From JACDCA01 sp963810305 (lineage in GTDB: Bacteria; Acidobacteriota; Vicinamibacteria; Vicinamibacterales; 2-12-FULL-66-21), in NCBI GenBank assembly GCA_963810305.1, contig CAWEMY010000005.1, positions 248,001 to 312,000 on the forward strand: 64,000 bases of DNA, in the 5' to 3' direction. The notes under the pieces are model-generated. The model saw only the letters and a program-made list of their open reading frames with translations. It was not told where the DNA came from and did no database searches. Shown in pieces: positions 16,902 to 24,875 of this stretch. The first letter of the stretch is position 1; every line of letters begins with the position of its first letter. A program made the translations under genes and the position numbers.

Positions 16902-19022
16902 GTGCGATCGGTCGCTCCGGCCGTTCAACTGCCTGGCGCCGAAGTCGAGGCGAAACTAGCATTCGCTGAGTTTCTTCTCTCCAGCGTCGATTTGCAGTTG
17001 TCGGCGCGGCGGGCGGCCGAGTGGCTCGCAGCGCACGCCGGCGTCGAGCAGCTCGTCATCGCGGTTCACGATCATCTCACCGGCCACGTGCTCCTCGTGG
17101 CGGAGTACGGCATTCCCCCCCCGGCGGTCGTGGATTTCGTCCTGAACCGCGACGATCACACGCACCCGCTCATCGTTGCACTGGGGGCGAGGGACGCAAC
17201 TTTCTTCGAATTCACGGACGGCTTCCAGGCGCCGGTGTCGACACCCTTCCACGCGATTCCGCTGCGCACGGAAGACGACGACCGCGCCGAGGGTTTCCTC
17301 CTCGTCAGTGGCGACGGTCCTGAAGTCGACCCGGACGTCGCCTGGGCGGCGCGGCTGCTCGGTCGCCAGGTCGCTCGTCTCGTCAGCCGGACGACGCTGC
17401 CAGAAACACGATTCGGGCAGGAGCGGATGCTCCTCTACAGCATCATCAACGCTGTCACCGACCCGATTCTGATGACCGACACCGAGGGGAAGCTGATCAT
17501 CGCGAATCTGCACGCGGAGAAACTGTTTGCCGCGCCGGAGGAGGCCAGTGAGGGATGGCGTCGCGCCGTTGCGCTGAACAACATGCTGTTCTCTGCGGCG
17601 CTCTCCACGAGCGCCGTCGCTCAGACCGAGCTCGCGCGGCGGGAGCTGCTGCTGGTCGATCCCCTCGAAGGGTCGGACCTGCTGTTCGAGCTTCTGAGCT
17701 CACGCGCAAAGGACGAACGGCAGGGCACATACGTGGTGTCGATCCTCCGCAACGTCACCGATCTCGCCCGCGCGAAGGAAGAAATCGAAGACAGCTATCG
17801 CACGCTGCGCATGGCGCAGGCGGAGGTGCGCGACGAACGGCACCGCCTCGAGTTGATCATCGACTCGGTCGCCGACCCGATCATCGTGTCGGACCCGGAG
17901 GGGGACATCGTGCTGATGAACGAGCCAGCCGAGCGTCTCTTCACGGTTCCGGCGGTCGCAACCGACGCCGTGCATCGCCGCGTGCGCGCCAACGGCGCAC
18001 ACCTCACCTCGTTCGTGTCGAACGTGCTCACCGGTGTCGGCGGCGAGCGCTACCGTGGCGAGCTGCAGCTGATGGATGCGTCCAGCGGCCGGCTCTCCCC
18101 GGTCGAGGGAGTCGCGGGACAGATCCTTTCGGAACAGGGAGAGCTGATCTGGGTCGTGACGATCCTGCACGACTTGACTGAAGCGATTGAAAAGGGACGG
18201 CTGTACGAGCAGTTGAAGCATGCGTCGGCGGAGCTCGAGCGCAAAGTGCAGGAAGCAACCGCCGAGCTCGCGCAGCAGAACGAGTTGTTGCGCCGGCAGC
18301 AGATCGGGCTCGAGCAGGCGTCCGCTCTCAAGTCCCAGTTCCTCGCCAACATGTCGCACGAGTTCCGGACGCCGCTGAACGCGATTCTCGGCTACACGCA
18401 CATGCTGCTGAACGGCGTAACCGGCGCGGTATCGGAAACGCAGAAGAAGGGGCTGACGCGGATCGACTCCAACTCACGGCATCTGCTCGCGCTGATCAAC
18501 GATATCCTGGACATTACCCGCATCGAAGCGGGGCGCATGCCGCTGAACGTGACGAGTTTCGCTATTCCCGAGCTCGTCAACGAGGTGATGTCCGAGCTCG
18601 AACCGATCATCAAGCGATCGAACCTCGAGGTCAGCGCTCGAGCCGCCGGCAAACTGCCGACGCTGAAGAGCGATCGCCAGAAGGTGAAGCAGATCGTCTT
18701 GAATCTGCTGAGCAACGCATTGAAATTCACGCCTGAAGGGTCGGTCACGATCACCGCGCGGTACGACGCCCGCAGCCGCATGATCAACATCGCGGTGCGC
18801 GATACGGGCGTCGGGATTGGAGCTGACGACCAGGTGAAGGTGTTCGAAGATTTCCGGCAGCTCGATACCTCGCCGGCCCGCGGCTACGGCGGCACCGGTC
18901 TCGGTCTGTCGATCTGCCGTCGGCTGGCCCAGATGCTGGAGGGGACGATCGAGTTGGAAAGCGGGGTGGGGCGGGGCTCGACATTTGTGCTCAGCCTGCC
19001 GACGCGTCTCAGGCGCCGATGA
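16902..19022 (+). CDS. Sensor histidine kinase with two PAS domains
   Basis: 706 residues, no transmembrane helix, so probably cytosolic. The N-terminal 150 residues look GAF-like. PAS-1 begins near ILYSIINAVTDPILMTDTEG and PAS-2 near LELIIDSVADPIIVSDPEG. A long coiled coil (about 425-475) leads to the dimerisation domain with the phospho-accepting His near residue 486 in MSHEFRTPLNAILG. The ATPase domain shows LLNLLSNALKFTPEG, VRDTGVGIG and GYGGTGLGLSICRR. It lies three bases after gvpA and overlaps the response regulator start (ATGA). Its place inside the vesicle cluster suggests control of, or co-expression with, buoyancy genes. The ligand is unknown. Confidence 0.93.
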   Translation: MRSVAPAVQLPGAEVEAKLAFAEFLLSSVDLQLSARRAAEWLAAHAGVEQLVIAVHDHLTGHVLLVAEYGIPPPAVVDFVLNRDDHTHPLIVALGARDATFFEFTDGFQAPVSTPFHAIPLRTEDDDRAEGFLLVSGDGPEVDPDVAWAARLLGRQVARLVSRTTLPETRFGQERMLLYSIINAVTDPILMTDTEGKLIIANLHAEKLFAAPEEASEGWRRAVALNNMLFSAALSTSAVAQTELARRELLLVDPLEGSDLLFELLSSRAKDERQGTYVVSILRNVTDLARAKEEIEDSYRTLRMAQAEVRDERHRLELIIDSVADPIIVSDPEGDIVLMNEPAERLFTVPAVATDAVHRRVRANGAHLTSFVSNVLTGVGGERYRGELQLMDASSGRLSPVEGVAGQILSEQGELIWVVTILHDLTEAIEKGRLYEQLKHASAELERKVQEATAELAQQNELLRRQQIGLEQASALKSQFLANMSHEFRTPLNAILGYTHMLLNGVTGAVSETQKKGLTRIDSNSRHLLALINDILDITRIEAGRMPLNVTSFAIPELVNEVMSELEPIIKRSNLEVSARAAGKLPTLKSDRQKVKQIVLNLLSNALKFTPEGSVTITARYDARSRMINIAVRDTGVGIGADDQVKVFEDFRQLDTSPARGYGGTGLGLSICRRLAQMLEGTIELESGVGRGSTFVLSLPTRLRRR

Positions 19023-19411
19023 ACTCAAAAAAAGGCCCACTCGTGCTCATCGTCGAGGACTACCAGGATGCGCGGGAGATGTACTCCGCCTATCTCCAGT
19101 ATTCGGGTTTCCGCGTCGCGGAAGCCACCAACGGGTACGAGGCGGTCCAGCAGGCGCAGGACCTGCAGCCCGACATCATTCTCATGGACCTCGCCCTCCC
19201 GAAGCTGGATGGGTGGGAAGCGACGCGGCGGCTGAAGAGCGACCCGCGAACCCGGGACATCCCTGTGGTGGCGTTGACCGGACACGCGCTCGAGGGGCAC
19301 GCTGAAGGCGCGCGTGCAGCCGGCTGCGACGCGTTCGTGACCAAACCCTGTCTCCCCGACGCGCTGGTCTCGGAGATCCGACGTATGCTCAAATCTTCGA
19401 AAACGCACTGA
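19019..19411 (+). CDS. Single-domain (CheY-like) response regulator
   Basis: 130 residues, one receiver domain only. The acidic pocket is VEDYQDA, the phosphorylated Asp is D57 in DIILMDLALPKLDG, the conserved Thr is in VVALTGHA, and the Lys is in FVTKPC. There is no DNA-binding output domain, so it must act through protein contacts or relay phosphate elsewhere. Its ATG overlaps the kinase stop, and the next vesicle gene starts two bases after its own stop, so it is firmly embedded in the gvp operon. Confidence 0.93.
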   Translation: MNSKKGPLVLIVEDYQDAREMYSAYLQYSGFRVAEATNGYEAVQQAQDLQPDIILMDLALPKLDGWEATRRLKSDPRTRDIPVVALTGHALEGHAEGARAAGCDAFVTKPCLPDALVSEIRRMLKSSKTH

Positions 19412-19412
19412 G

Positions 19413-20354
19413 ATGGCGAAGGCCCTGAAGAAATCGAAGCCACAGCGGAAGATGAGGCCACGAGGTCCTGTCCCGATTGAGCGCCGCTCCGGCGGCATGT
19501 CCACGACTCCGCCTGCGCGCGGCAAGCTGGAGCGCGTCCGGATGCCGGCGGCGACGCGCGCAAAGGCGGCCCGCACCGATACCGCCCGCCCCTCCGATGA
19601 CGCGAATGAGGGCAGATACGTTTACTGCATCATCAAGTCCGAACGTCCGTTGTCTTTCGGCGCCCTCGGTATCGGTAATGATCCTGCAACCGTGCAGACG
19701 GTCCTCTATCGCGACATCGCTGCGGTCGTGTCGAACACACCAATGGTCGTGCAGGATCCGACCCGCGAGAACGTCCTCGCGCACCAGCGCGTGAACGAGA
19801 CGGTGATGCTGCAGCACACGGTCATCCCGATGTCCTTCGGCACCGTGTTCAAGACCGACGACGACATCATGGAGCTGCTGCGGTCGGCCTACGATGCTTT
19901 TACCGACGTCCTGAACAAGATGCAGGACAAGTTCGAGTTCGGCCTGAAGGTGTTATGGGACCGGGACCAGATCATCCGCGAGATCGAAGAAGAAGACGAA
20001 GACATCCGGCGTCTCAAAGGAGAGATCTCCTCCCAGAAGGGGTCGACCTACTTCGCGCGAATGCAGTACGGACGGCTGATCGACGCGGCGCTCCAGGCAC
20101 GCTCGGAGCGCTACGTTGCCGAGATTTTCGAGGCGCTGCGCGACGTCTCGGTTGCATCGCGTTCGAACAAGCCGATCGGCGATCGAATGATCATGAACGC
20201 CGCGTTTCTGGTTGCCCGCGACACCGAGCACGCCTTCGATGCCCGGGTGAAGGAGATCGGCCTGCGTTACGACAAACTGACGTTCAAGTACACCGGCCCC
20301 TGGCCTCCTTACAACTTCGTGAACATTCGCCTCAAGCTCGAGAGGGCTCACTGA
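19413..20354 (+). CDS. gvpF: GvpF/GvpL-family gas vesicle protein (copy 1)
   Basis: 313 residues. The first 65 form a basic, Pro/Arg/Lys-rich extension (MAKALKKSKPQRKMRPRGP) not usual for the family. The GvpF/L core follows: GRYVYCIIKSE, VVSNTPMVVQDPTRENVLAHQ, VIPMSFGTVFKTDDD, a central helical region, and the C-terminal signature TGPWPPYNFVNI. Family knowledge: GvpF/L binds GvpA monomers and is an early, essential assembly factor. Of the three copies here this one is the best conserved. It ends directly before a word-built hairpin at 20353-20422. Confidence 0.92.
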   Translation: MAKALKKSKPQRKMRPRGPVPIERRSGGMSTTPPARGKLERVRMPAATRAKAARTDTARPSDDANEGRYVYCIIKSERPLSFGALGIGNDPATVQTVLYRDIAAVVSNTPMVVQDPTRENVLAHQRVNETVMLQHTVIPMSFGTVFKTDDDIMELLRSAYDAFTDVLNKMQDKFEFGLKVLWDRDQIIREIEEEDEDIRRLKGEISSQKGSTYFARMQYGRLIDAALQARSERYVAEIFEALRDVSVASRSNKPIGDRMIMNAAFLVARDTEHAFDARVKEIGLRYDKLTFKYTGPWPPYNFVNIRLKLERAH

Positions 20355-20422
20355 CAACTCCTAACTCCTAACTTCTAACTTCTAAATGAGATTAGGAGTT
20401 AGGAGTTAGGCAGTTAGAAGTT
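20353..20422. repeat. Long inverted repeat of TAACTCC words inside the gvp cluster
   Basis: Arms at 20353-20384 and 20391-20422 with a six-base loop (atgaga). They are nearly complementary, differences being mostly C/T changes that still allow G-U pairs. It is the sister of the element at 8227-8340. It sits between gvpF/L-1 and gvpG, and could lower read-through or stabilise the upstream mRNA end. Confidence 0.75.
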
Positions 20423-20433
20423 GACAAGCGTTC

Positions 20434-20742
20434 ATGCTAATACTCGACACCCTCCTGATCGGCGGCATTCGGTTCGTGCTCGACAAGGTGGCGGCAGCGG
20501 TCGAGACAGAGCTGAACGATGACACCGCGCTTCGCGAGCAGTTGCTGGCGGCGCAGATGCGCGTCGAGCTTGGAGAGATGACCGAGGAAGAGTTCTCGGT
20601 GTTCGAGGCGGACATTCTCGCGCGGCTCCGCGATATCCGTGAGCGCAGAGAGGTCAGCGCTCCCGCGGCGCTGTCGCCATCCGACTACAGGATTACCGGC
20701 ATTGAGGCCAGCTTTGAAGGCGGCCACGACCACGACCGGTAG
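20434..20742 (+). CDS. gvpG: Gas vesicle protein GvpG
   Basis: 102 residues with the GvpG pattern: LLIGGIRFVLDKVAAAVE, then an amphipathic helix ELNDDTALREQLLAAQMRVE, then ELGEMTEEEFSVFEADILARL. GvpG is a small, helical accessory protein needed for vesicle assembly in most characterised clusters. The gene overlaps the TTG start of the first ArsA-type ATPase. Confidence 0.9.
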   Translation: MLILDTLLIGGIRFVLDKVAAAVETELNDDTALREQLLAAQMRVELGEMTEEEFSVFEADILARLRDIRERREVSAPAALSPSDYRITGIEASFEGGHDHDR

Positions 20743-21738
20743 TAGTGCGCAATTCCACTTCATCGGGGGCAAAGGGGGCGTCGGCAAGACGACCTGTGCG
20801 GCGGCGTTTGCGGTCATAGGGGCGCGAGCGGGATTGCGCGTGCTTGTCGCATCGACCGACCCGGCGCCGTCCCTGGGCGACGCACTCAAGACCCGCTTGT
20901 CGGGTTCACCCAAGCCTGTAGAGGCCGCCTTTAGGCGGCCTGCCATGGGCGGCCTGACACCAGGCGGCCTGACAGGCGGCCCGGGACGCTCCACGCCGTC
21001 GAAATCGATGCGGCGGCGGTGCTTCGCCGCTGGATTGCCGAACGGCGCGCCGCCCTGGCGAAGATCGCGCTCGAGGGCACCTGGCTCGATCGCGAAGACG
21101 TCGGGAAACTGTTGAACCTGTCACTGCCAGGGATCGATGAAGTCGCGGCGCTCCTGGAACTCGCCCGGCTCGCCCGTACCGGCCGCTACGATCGCATCGT
21201 CGTCGATACCGCCCCGACCGGGCACACGCTCCGCATGCTGGCGATGCCGGAGACACTCTTCGCCGTGGCGCGGGTGTTCGACCGGATGCGCGAAAAGCAT
21301 CGCATGATCGTTGAAGCGCTGCGCGGCCGGTCCGTGGAGACGCCGGAGGACGTTCTCATCGCCGACCTCGCCGGTGAAGCGCGCGAGCTGCGCGCCATCC
21401 TGACCGATGGTGAGAGAACCCGTGTCTCGTGGGTCACGCTGCCGGAGCCGATGGCGGTGGCCGAAACGATCGACGCCCTGAAACGGCTTGCAGACCACGC
21501 CGCGCCCGTGAACGAAATCATCGTCAATCGGCTCACACCCCCACCGGCGCCGTCATCCTGCGATCACTGCAGTGCGCGGCGGGCCTTCGAGGCGAAAGCC
21601 CTACGCGCGCTTCCAGCGATGGAACGCGTATTCGTGCACGCACGCGATCGAGAGCCCAGGGGTGTGACGGCGCTTTCTGCTATCGGGCTGGATCTTCGGA
21701 AGCGCAGGTGTTCGGCCTCAATCGCGCCTTGCTCGTAA
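20714..21738 (+). CDS. ArsA/Get3-type ATPase 1, frame broken at a palindromic repeat
   Basis: The N-terminal part shows the deviant P-loop GGKGGVGKTTCAA and STDPAPSLGDALKTRL. The remainder continues in another frame from about 20986 (TLHAVEIDAAAVLRRWIAER), with DTAPTGHTLRMLAMP and a C-terminal CxxC-ARR zinc-type motif (SSCDHCSARRAFEAKAL) like the dimer-clasp motif of Get3. Between the frames lies a family B variant palindrome plus repeats of GGCGGCCTGACA (20918-20985). The span is two bases over a multiple of three, so translation should fail there unless it restarts near 21019. TTG 20714 is the likely start. It may handle hydrophobic clients such as GvpA rather than arsenite; that is inference. 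Confidence 0.82.
20918..20985. repeat. Palindromic repeat family B variant inserted in an ATPase gene
   Basis: GTAGAGGCCGCCTTTAGGCG then GCCTG forms a near-perfect hairpin (20918-20942). It is followed by three GGCGGCCTGACA-like half-units up to about 20981. The block is about 64-68 bases and coincides with the change of reading frame in the ATPase. Confidence 0.7.
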
Positions 21739-21808
21739 GTCCTGGTCGGCTGACTCACGGGGACCTGGCGTCGAGCCCGAGTCAATCGCTACGGCCGGAA
21801 CGCGCCTC

Positions 21809-22741
21809 GTGATGTTCGGCGGCAAGGGAGGGGTGGGGAAGACGACATGCGCCGCCGCCGCGGCAATTGCGGCCGCGAACAGATGGCCGGCGACGAAGAT
21901 TCTCCTGATCTCGACGGACCCGGCACACTCGCTGGCAGACGTCCTGAACACTCAGGTCGGTGACCGGGCTGGTCGCGTCAAAGGAGCCCCGCCCAACCTT
22001 CTCGTGCGTGAGATGGATGCCGGGCGGGTCTTCGACGCCGTGCGAGTGAAGTATGCAGCCGCTGTGGACGATCTTTTCGATCGCCTCACCGGCAAGGGTG
22101 CCTTCGATGCCGGTCACGATCGATCCGTCATGCACGGCCTCATGGATCTGGCTCCGCCGGGCCTCGACGAGCTCGCCGCTCTCGTCGAGATCACCGCCGA
22201 GGTCTCTCGCACCGGCGATCACTTGACGATCATCGATACGGCTCCGACCGGGCATGCGCTGCGCCTGCTGGAGATGCCGGCGCTCATTCACGGCTGGATC
22301 AAGGCACTGATGGCGATTCTCCTGAAATATCAGCCGGTTCTCGGCCTCGGGGAGCTCGGTACGACGCTGGTCGATCTCTCGAAGGGACTGGGACGGTTAC
22401 GGGAGCTGCTGTCGGATGACACGCGCACACATTTCGTCGTTGTCACGCGCGCAGCCGCGCTGCCGCGGGCCGAATCCGAGAGACTGTTGAGAAGGCTTCA
22501 CCGTCTCGGTGTCGACGTGCCGATGGTCATCACGAACGCGGTCGGTCGGGGCACGTGTACGCGCTGCGCGAAAGCATCAGCCGCCGAGCGCCGTGAGATC
22601 GGCGCACTCGAACGGATCGTCAACACGTCACGAAAACCGCGTGCGCTCATCGTCACCGCCGCGCGCATTCCGCCGCCGCACTCTCCGGCGTCGCTGCGCG
22701 CGTGGCAGCGCGCCGGATGGCGATATCATCAGGACGCGTGA
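21809..22741 (+). CDS. ArsA/Get3-type ATPase 2
   Basis: 310 residues starting almost at the P-loop (MFGGKGGVGKTTCAA); a GTG at 21806 or an upstream start is possible. Switch and nucleotide motifs are STDPAHSLADVL and IDTAPTGHALRLLEMP. The C-terminal part has GTCTRCAKASAAERREI, a CxxC pair in the same place as the Get3 zinc motif. It is intact, unlike its neighbour, and together they form a tandem pair like the two halves of ArsA. Its TGA overlaps the GTG of gvpF/L-2. No arsenic genes are near. A role in delivering or chaperoning hydrophobic vesicle subunits is plausible inference. Confidence 0.9.
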   Translation: MMFGGKGGVGKTTCAAAAAIAAANRWPATKILLISTDPAHSLADVLNTQVGDRAGRVKGAPPNLLVREMDAGRVFDAVRVKYAAAVDDLFDRLTGKGAFDAGHDRSVMHGLMDLAPPGLDELAALVEITAEVSRTGDHLTIIDTAPTGHALRLLEMPALIHGWIKALMAILLKYQPVLGLGELGTTLVDLSKGLGRLRELLSDDTRTHFVVVTRAAALPRAESERLLRRLHRLGVDVPMVITNAVGRGTCTRCAKASAAERREIGALERIVNTSRKPRALIVTAARIPPPHSPASLRAWQRAGWRYHQDA

Positions 22742-23511
22742 AGACAGCGACGTATCTGTACTGCGTAGTGCGCGCGGCGAGGAAGCCTCCAGCCGGCGAT
22801 GCTCCGGAGGGACTTCCAGGCGCAACGCGTCCGGAGGTCGTTGCCGTCTCACCTTTGTTGTGGCTCGTAGCGGCAGCCGTGCCTCTCGACGTGTATGGCC
22901 CGCGACCGCTCGAATCGATCCTTACCGACCTCGAACAGGTCGGCCGCATCGGCCTCGCCCACGAAGCGGTTGTCGAACACTTTGCACAGCGTCCCGGACT
23001 CGTCGCCTCCACCGTCATCCCTCTCAAGCTCTTCACAATGTTCTCGACACGAGAACGTGCCGTTCGGGACATTGCCTCGCGACGCCGTCCGCTCGAAGCG
23101 GCAATGAAGCGAATCGCCGGCTCGGAGGAGTGGGGCGTTCGCATCAGCGCCACGATCAAGCCCCGGTCCGCCAGCACCACCACCAGTCCCTCGGGGGCCG
23201 AGTTTCTCGCCGCGAGGAGACGCTCGCGCGATGAAGCGCGAACCGCGAAGGTGGCTGCCGCCGAGGCTGCGATTGCGACCTTCGAGCGGCTGAATTCGGT
23301 CGCCAAAGATGCGCGACGCCGCGAGGACGCGCCTTCGGCGATCACGCCGCCGCTTCTGGACGCCGCATTTCTCGTACCGTCGAAGGACCGCGACCGGTTC
23401 ACTGCGGCGGCGCGCGAGGAGGCGGACACCTGCGCGCGCGCCGGTGCGCAACTCACGCTGACCGGGCCGTGGCCGGCGTACCACTTCATCGAAGCGGACG
23501 GCGGACGATGA
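22738..23511 (+). CDS. GvpF/GvpL-family gas vesicle protein (copy 2)
   Basis: 257 residues from GTG 22738 (overlapping the ATPase stop). Family features are ATYLYCVVRAARKP near the start, STVIPLKLFTMFSTRERAV in place of the usual M-S-F-G-T-V-F region, a basic helical middle, and the C-terminal TGPWPAYHFIEAD. It is divergent from copy 1 (different central helices), so it is not a recent duplicate. Several divergent F/L proteins per cluster are usual; they are thought to have separate contacts with GvpA and accessory proteins. Confidence 0.88.
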   Translation: MKTATYLYCVVRAARKPPAGDAPEGLPGATRPEVVAVSPLLWLVAAAVPLDVYGPRPLESILTDLEQVGRIGLAHEAVVEHFAQRPGLVASTVIPLKLFTMFSTRERAVRDIASRRRPLEAAMKRIAGSEEWGVRISATIKPRSASTTTSPSGAEFLAARRRSRDEARTAKVAAAEAAIATFERLNSVAKDARRREDAPSAITPPLLDAAFLVPSKDRDRFTAAAREEADTCARAGAQLTLTGPWPAYHFIEADGGR

Positions 23512-23844
23512 AGCGTCCACGGCGACATTCCACCGTTCCCGCCTCCCACCCACCGAGGCGGAAAGGGCAGAACCCGCGGCCGGTAAGCACTCCGCGGCCG
23601 CACCGAGAGAAAACACCGCCGCCTCCCGCGCGCCCATCTCCGCCAAGAGCCACCCAGGGCAGCTGTCGCCGCCATCATCGACGACAGTGACGGCTCTCTG
23701 GTGGACGTGCTCGACAGCCTCTTGAACCAGGGTGTCATGCTGAACTCGGACATCGTCCTCGCTCTCGCCAACGTGGATCTGGTTTACCTGAGGCTCTCGG
23801 CGCTGTTGTGCGCGGCAGATCGCGTGCTGCCGCCGCGCCGCTGA
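23508..23844 (+). CDS. Third GvpA-family protein (GvpJ/M/S-like), frameshifted
   Basis: A hidden gene. From ATG 23508 (overlapping the previous stop) the product is a Pro/Arg-rich segment beginning MKRPRRHSTVPAS. From about 23665, one frame over, comes a clear GvpA-family core: SLVDVLDSLLNQGVMLNSD, IVLALANVDLVYLRLSALLCAADRVL, ending LPPRR and TGA at 23842-23844. The span is one base more than a multiple of three, so a single extra base between about 23640 and 23665 explains the split. The short core and absent tail fit GvpM/GvpS/GvpJ minor proteins. One base separates its stop from the next GTG. Confidence 0.75.
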
Positions 23845-23845
23845 C

Positions 23846-24475
23846 GTGGCTGCGCTCTACGTTTACGCGCTCACTGACGTGCCGCTGGACCCGTGGAACG
23901 ACGGCAGGCGCAGGATCGAGAGCATTCCGGTCGAAGGCATCTTCGCTGTCTGCGAACGCCGCTCGGCGTCACCTCCGATCAGCGAGGCTGAACTTCGGCG
24001 GCAGCATGCGATCGTGCAGCGGATTGCGGACTCGGCTCCCGCAACTCTGCCGGCACGGTTCGGATCGCTGCTGGACGAGGCGGAACTCGTTCGAATGATC
24101 CGCAATCGCCGCGATGTCGTCCTGGCCGCGCTCGACCACGTCCGCGGACACGTGCAGATGACGGTGAGAATCGCCGTAGAAGAATCAAAGGCGGTGACAC
24201 CATCGGAATCGGGACGCGCATACCTGGAGGCCCGGCAGAAACGGGCGTCCCCGCCGGTGCCGCCGCGAGCCCGCACCGCGCTGGAGACCGTCGCGCCCTG
24301 GGTCGCCGACGAGCGGCGGACTGGGAGCGTTGCGCGGCTGCTCACGGTGTACCAGCTCGTTGGTCGCGAACACGTCTCGAAATACACGTCGACTATCGCC
24401 GCTGCGGGAGTCAAGGGCATGCGAGTGACAGGACCGTGGCCCCCGTTCGCGTTCGTTCCGGATCTATGGGCATGA
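23846..24475 (+). CDS. GvpF/GvpL-family gas vesicle protein (copy 3)
   Basis: 209 residues from GTG 23846. It keeps ALYVYALTDVP at the N-terminus, ATLPARFGSLLDEAELVRM as the counterpart of the central conserved strand, and a C-terminal GVKGMRVTGPWPPFAFVPDLW. It is the shortest copy and lacks the N-terminal extension of copy 1. Its TGA overlaps the ATG of gvpK, so the two are coupled. Confidence 0.88.
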   Translation: MAALYVYALTDVPLDPWNDGRRRIESIPVEGIFAVCERRSASPPISEAELRRQHAIVQRIADSAPATLPARFGSLLDEAELVRMIRNRRDVVLAALDHVRGHVQMTVRIAVEESKAVTPSESGRAYLEARQKRASPPVPPRARTALETVAPWVADERRTGSVARLLTVYQLVGREHVSKYTSTIAAAGVKGMRVTGPWPPFAFVPDLWA

Positions 24476-24843
24476 GGAAAAAAACGAAGTCGGTATCCAG
24501 GCCCGGGTCGCGGCGCAAGAAGCCCGTGAAACGGTCGATGCCCTCGCTCGAGCTCGACCGCCTTCGCGGAGCCGCCGGGCCACCGCGATGGAATGCGGAT
24601 CCTGACGAAGTGCGCCGATCGGTGCTGAAGCTGGTGCTGACGCTGGTCGAATTCATCCGCCAGTTGCTGGAACGGCAAGCGATCCGCCGCATGGAAGTGG
24701 GCACCTTGACCGACGAGGAGACCGAAGCGGTCGGCCTCGCGCTGATGCGGCTGGAAGAAACGATCCGGGATCTGTCCGAGCAGTTCGGGATCGCGCCCGA
24801 AGAGCTGAATCTGGATCTCGGTCCGGTTGGCAGACTAATGTGA
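24472..24843 (+). CDS. gvpK: Gas vesicle protein GvpK
   Basis: 123 residues from ATG 24472 (ATG 24466 also in frame). After a basic N-terminus comes the family sequence RWNADPDEVRRSVLKLVLTL, VEFIRQLLERQAIRRMEVG, TLTDEETEAVGLALMRLEET and ELNLDLGPVGRL, which is highly diagnostic. GvpK is an essential helical assembly factor. It is the last gene of the cluster, convergent with the next gene after 32 bases; no T-tailed hairpin is seen. Confidence 0.95.
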   Translation: MRKKTKSVSRPGSRRKKPVKRSMPSLELDRLRGAAGPPRWNADPDEVRRSVLKLVLTLVEFIRQLLERQAIRRMEVGTLTDEETEAVGLALMRLEETIRDLSEQFGIAPEELNLDLGPVGRLM

Positions 24844-24875
24844 CGAAACCGAGCGCGAACGCGTCATCAGCACGA

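Noticed and set aside
20714..22741. Arsenic resistance operon based on the ArsA-type ATPases
   Set aside because: No arsB, arsC, arsD or arsR-like gene is nearby, and both genes are embedded in the vesicle cluster with overlapping starts and stops.
16203..24843. Prophage or genomic island boundaries around the vesicle cluster
   Set aside because: No integrase, transposase, tRNA or flanking direct repeat was seen, and composition looks like that of the neighbours.
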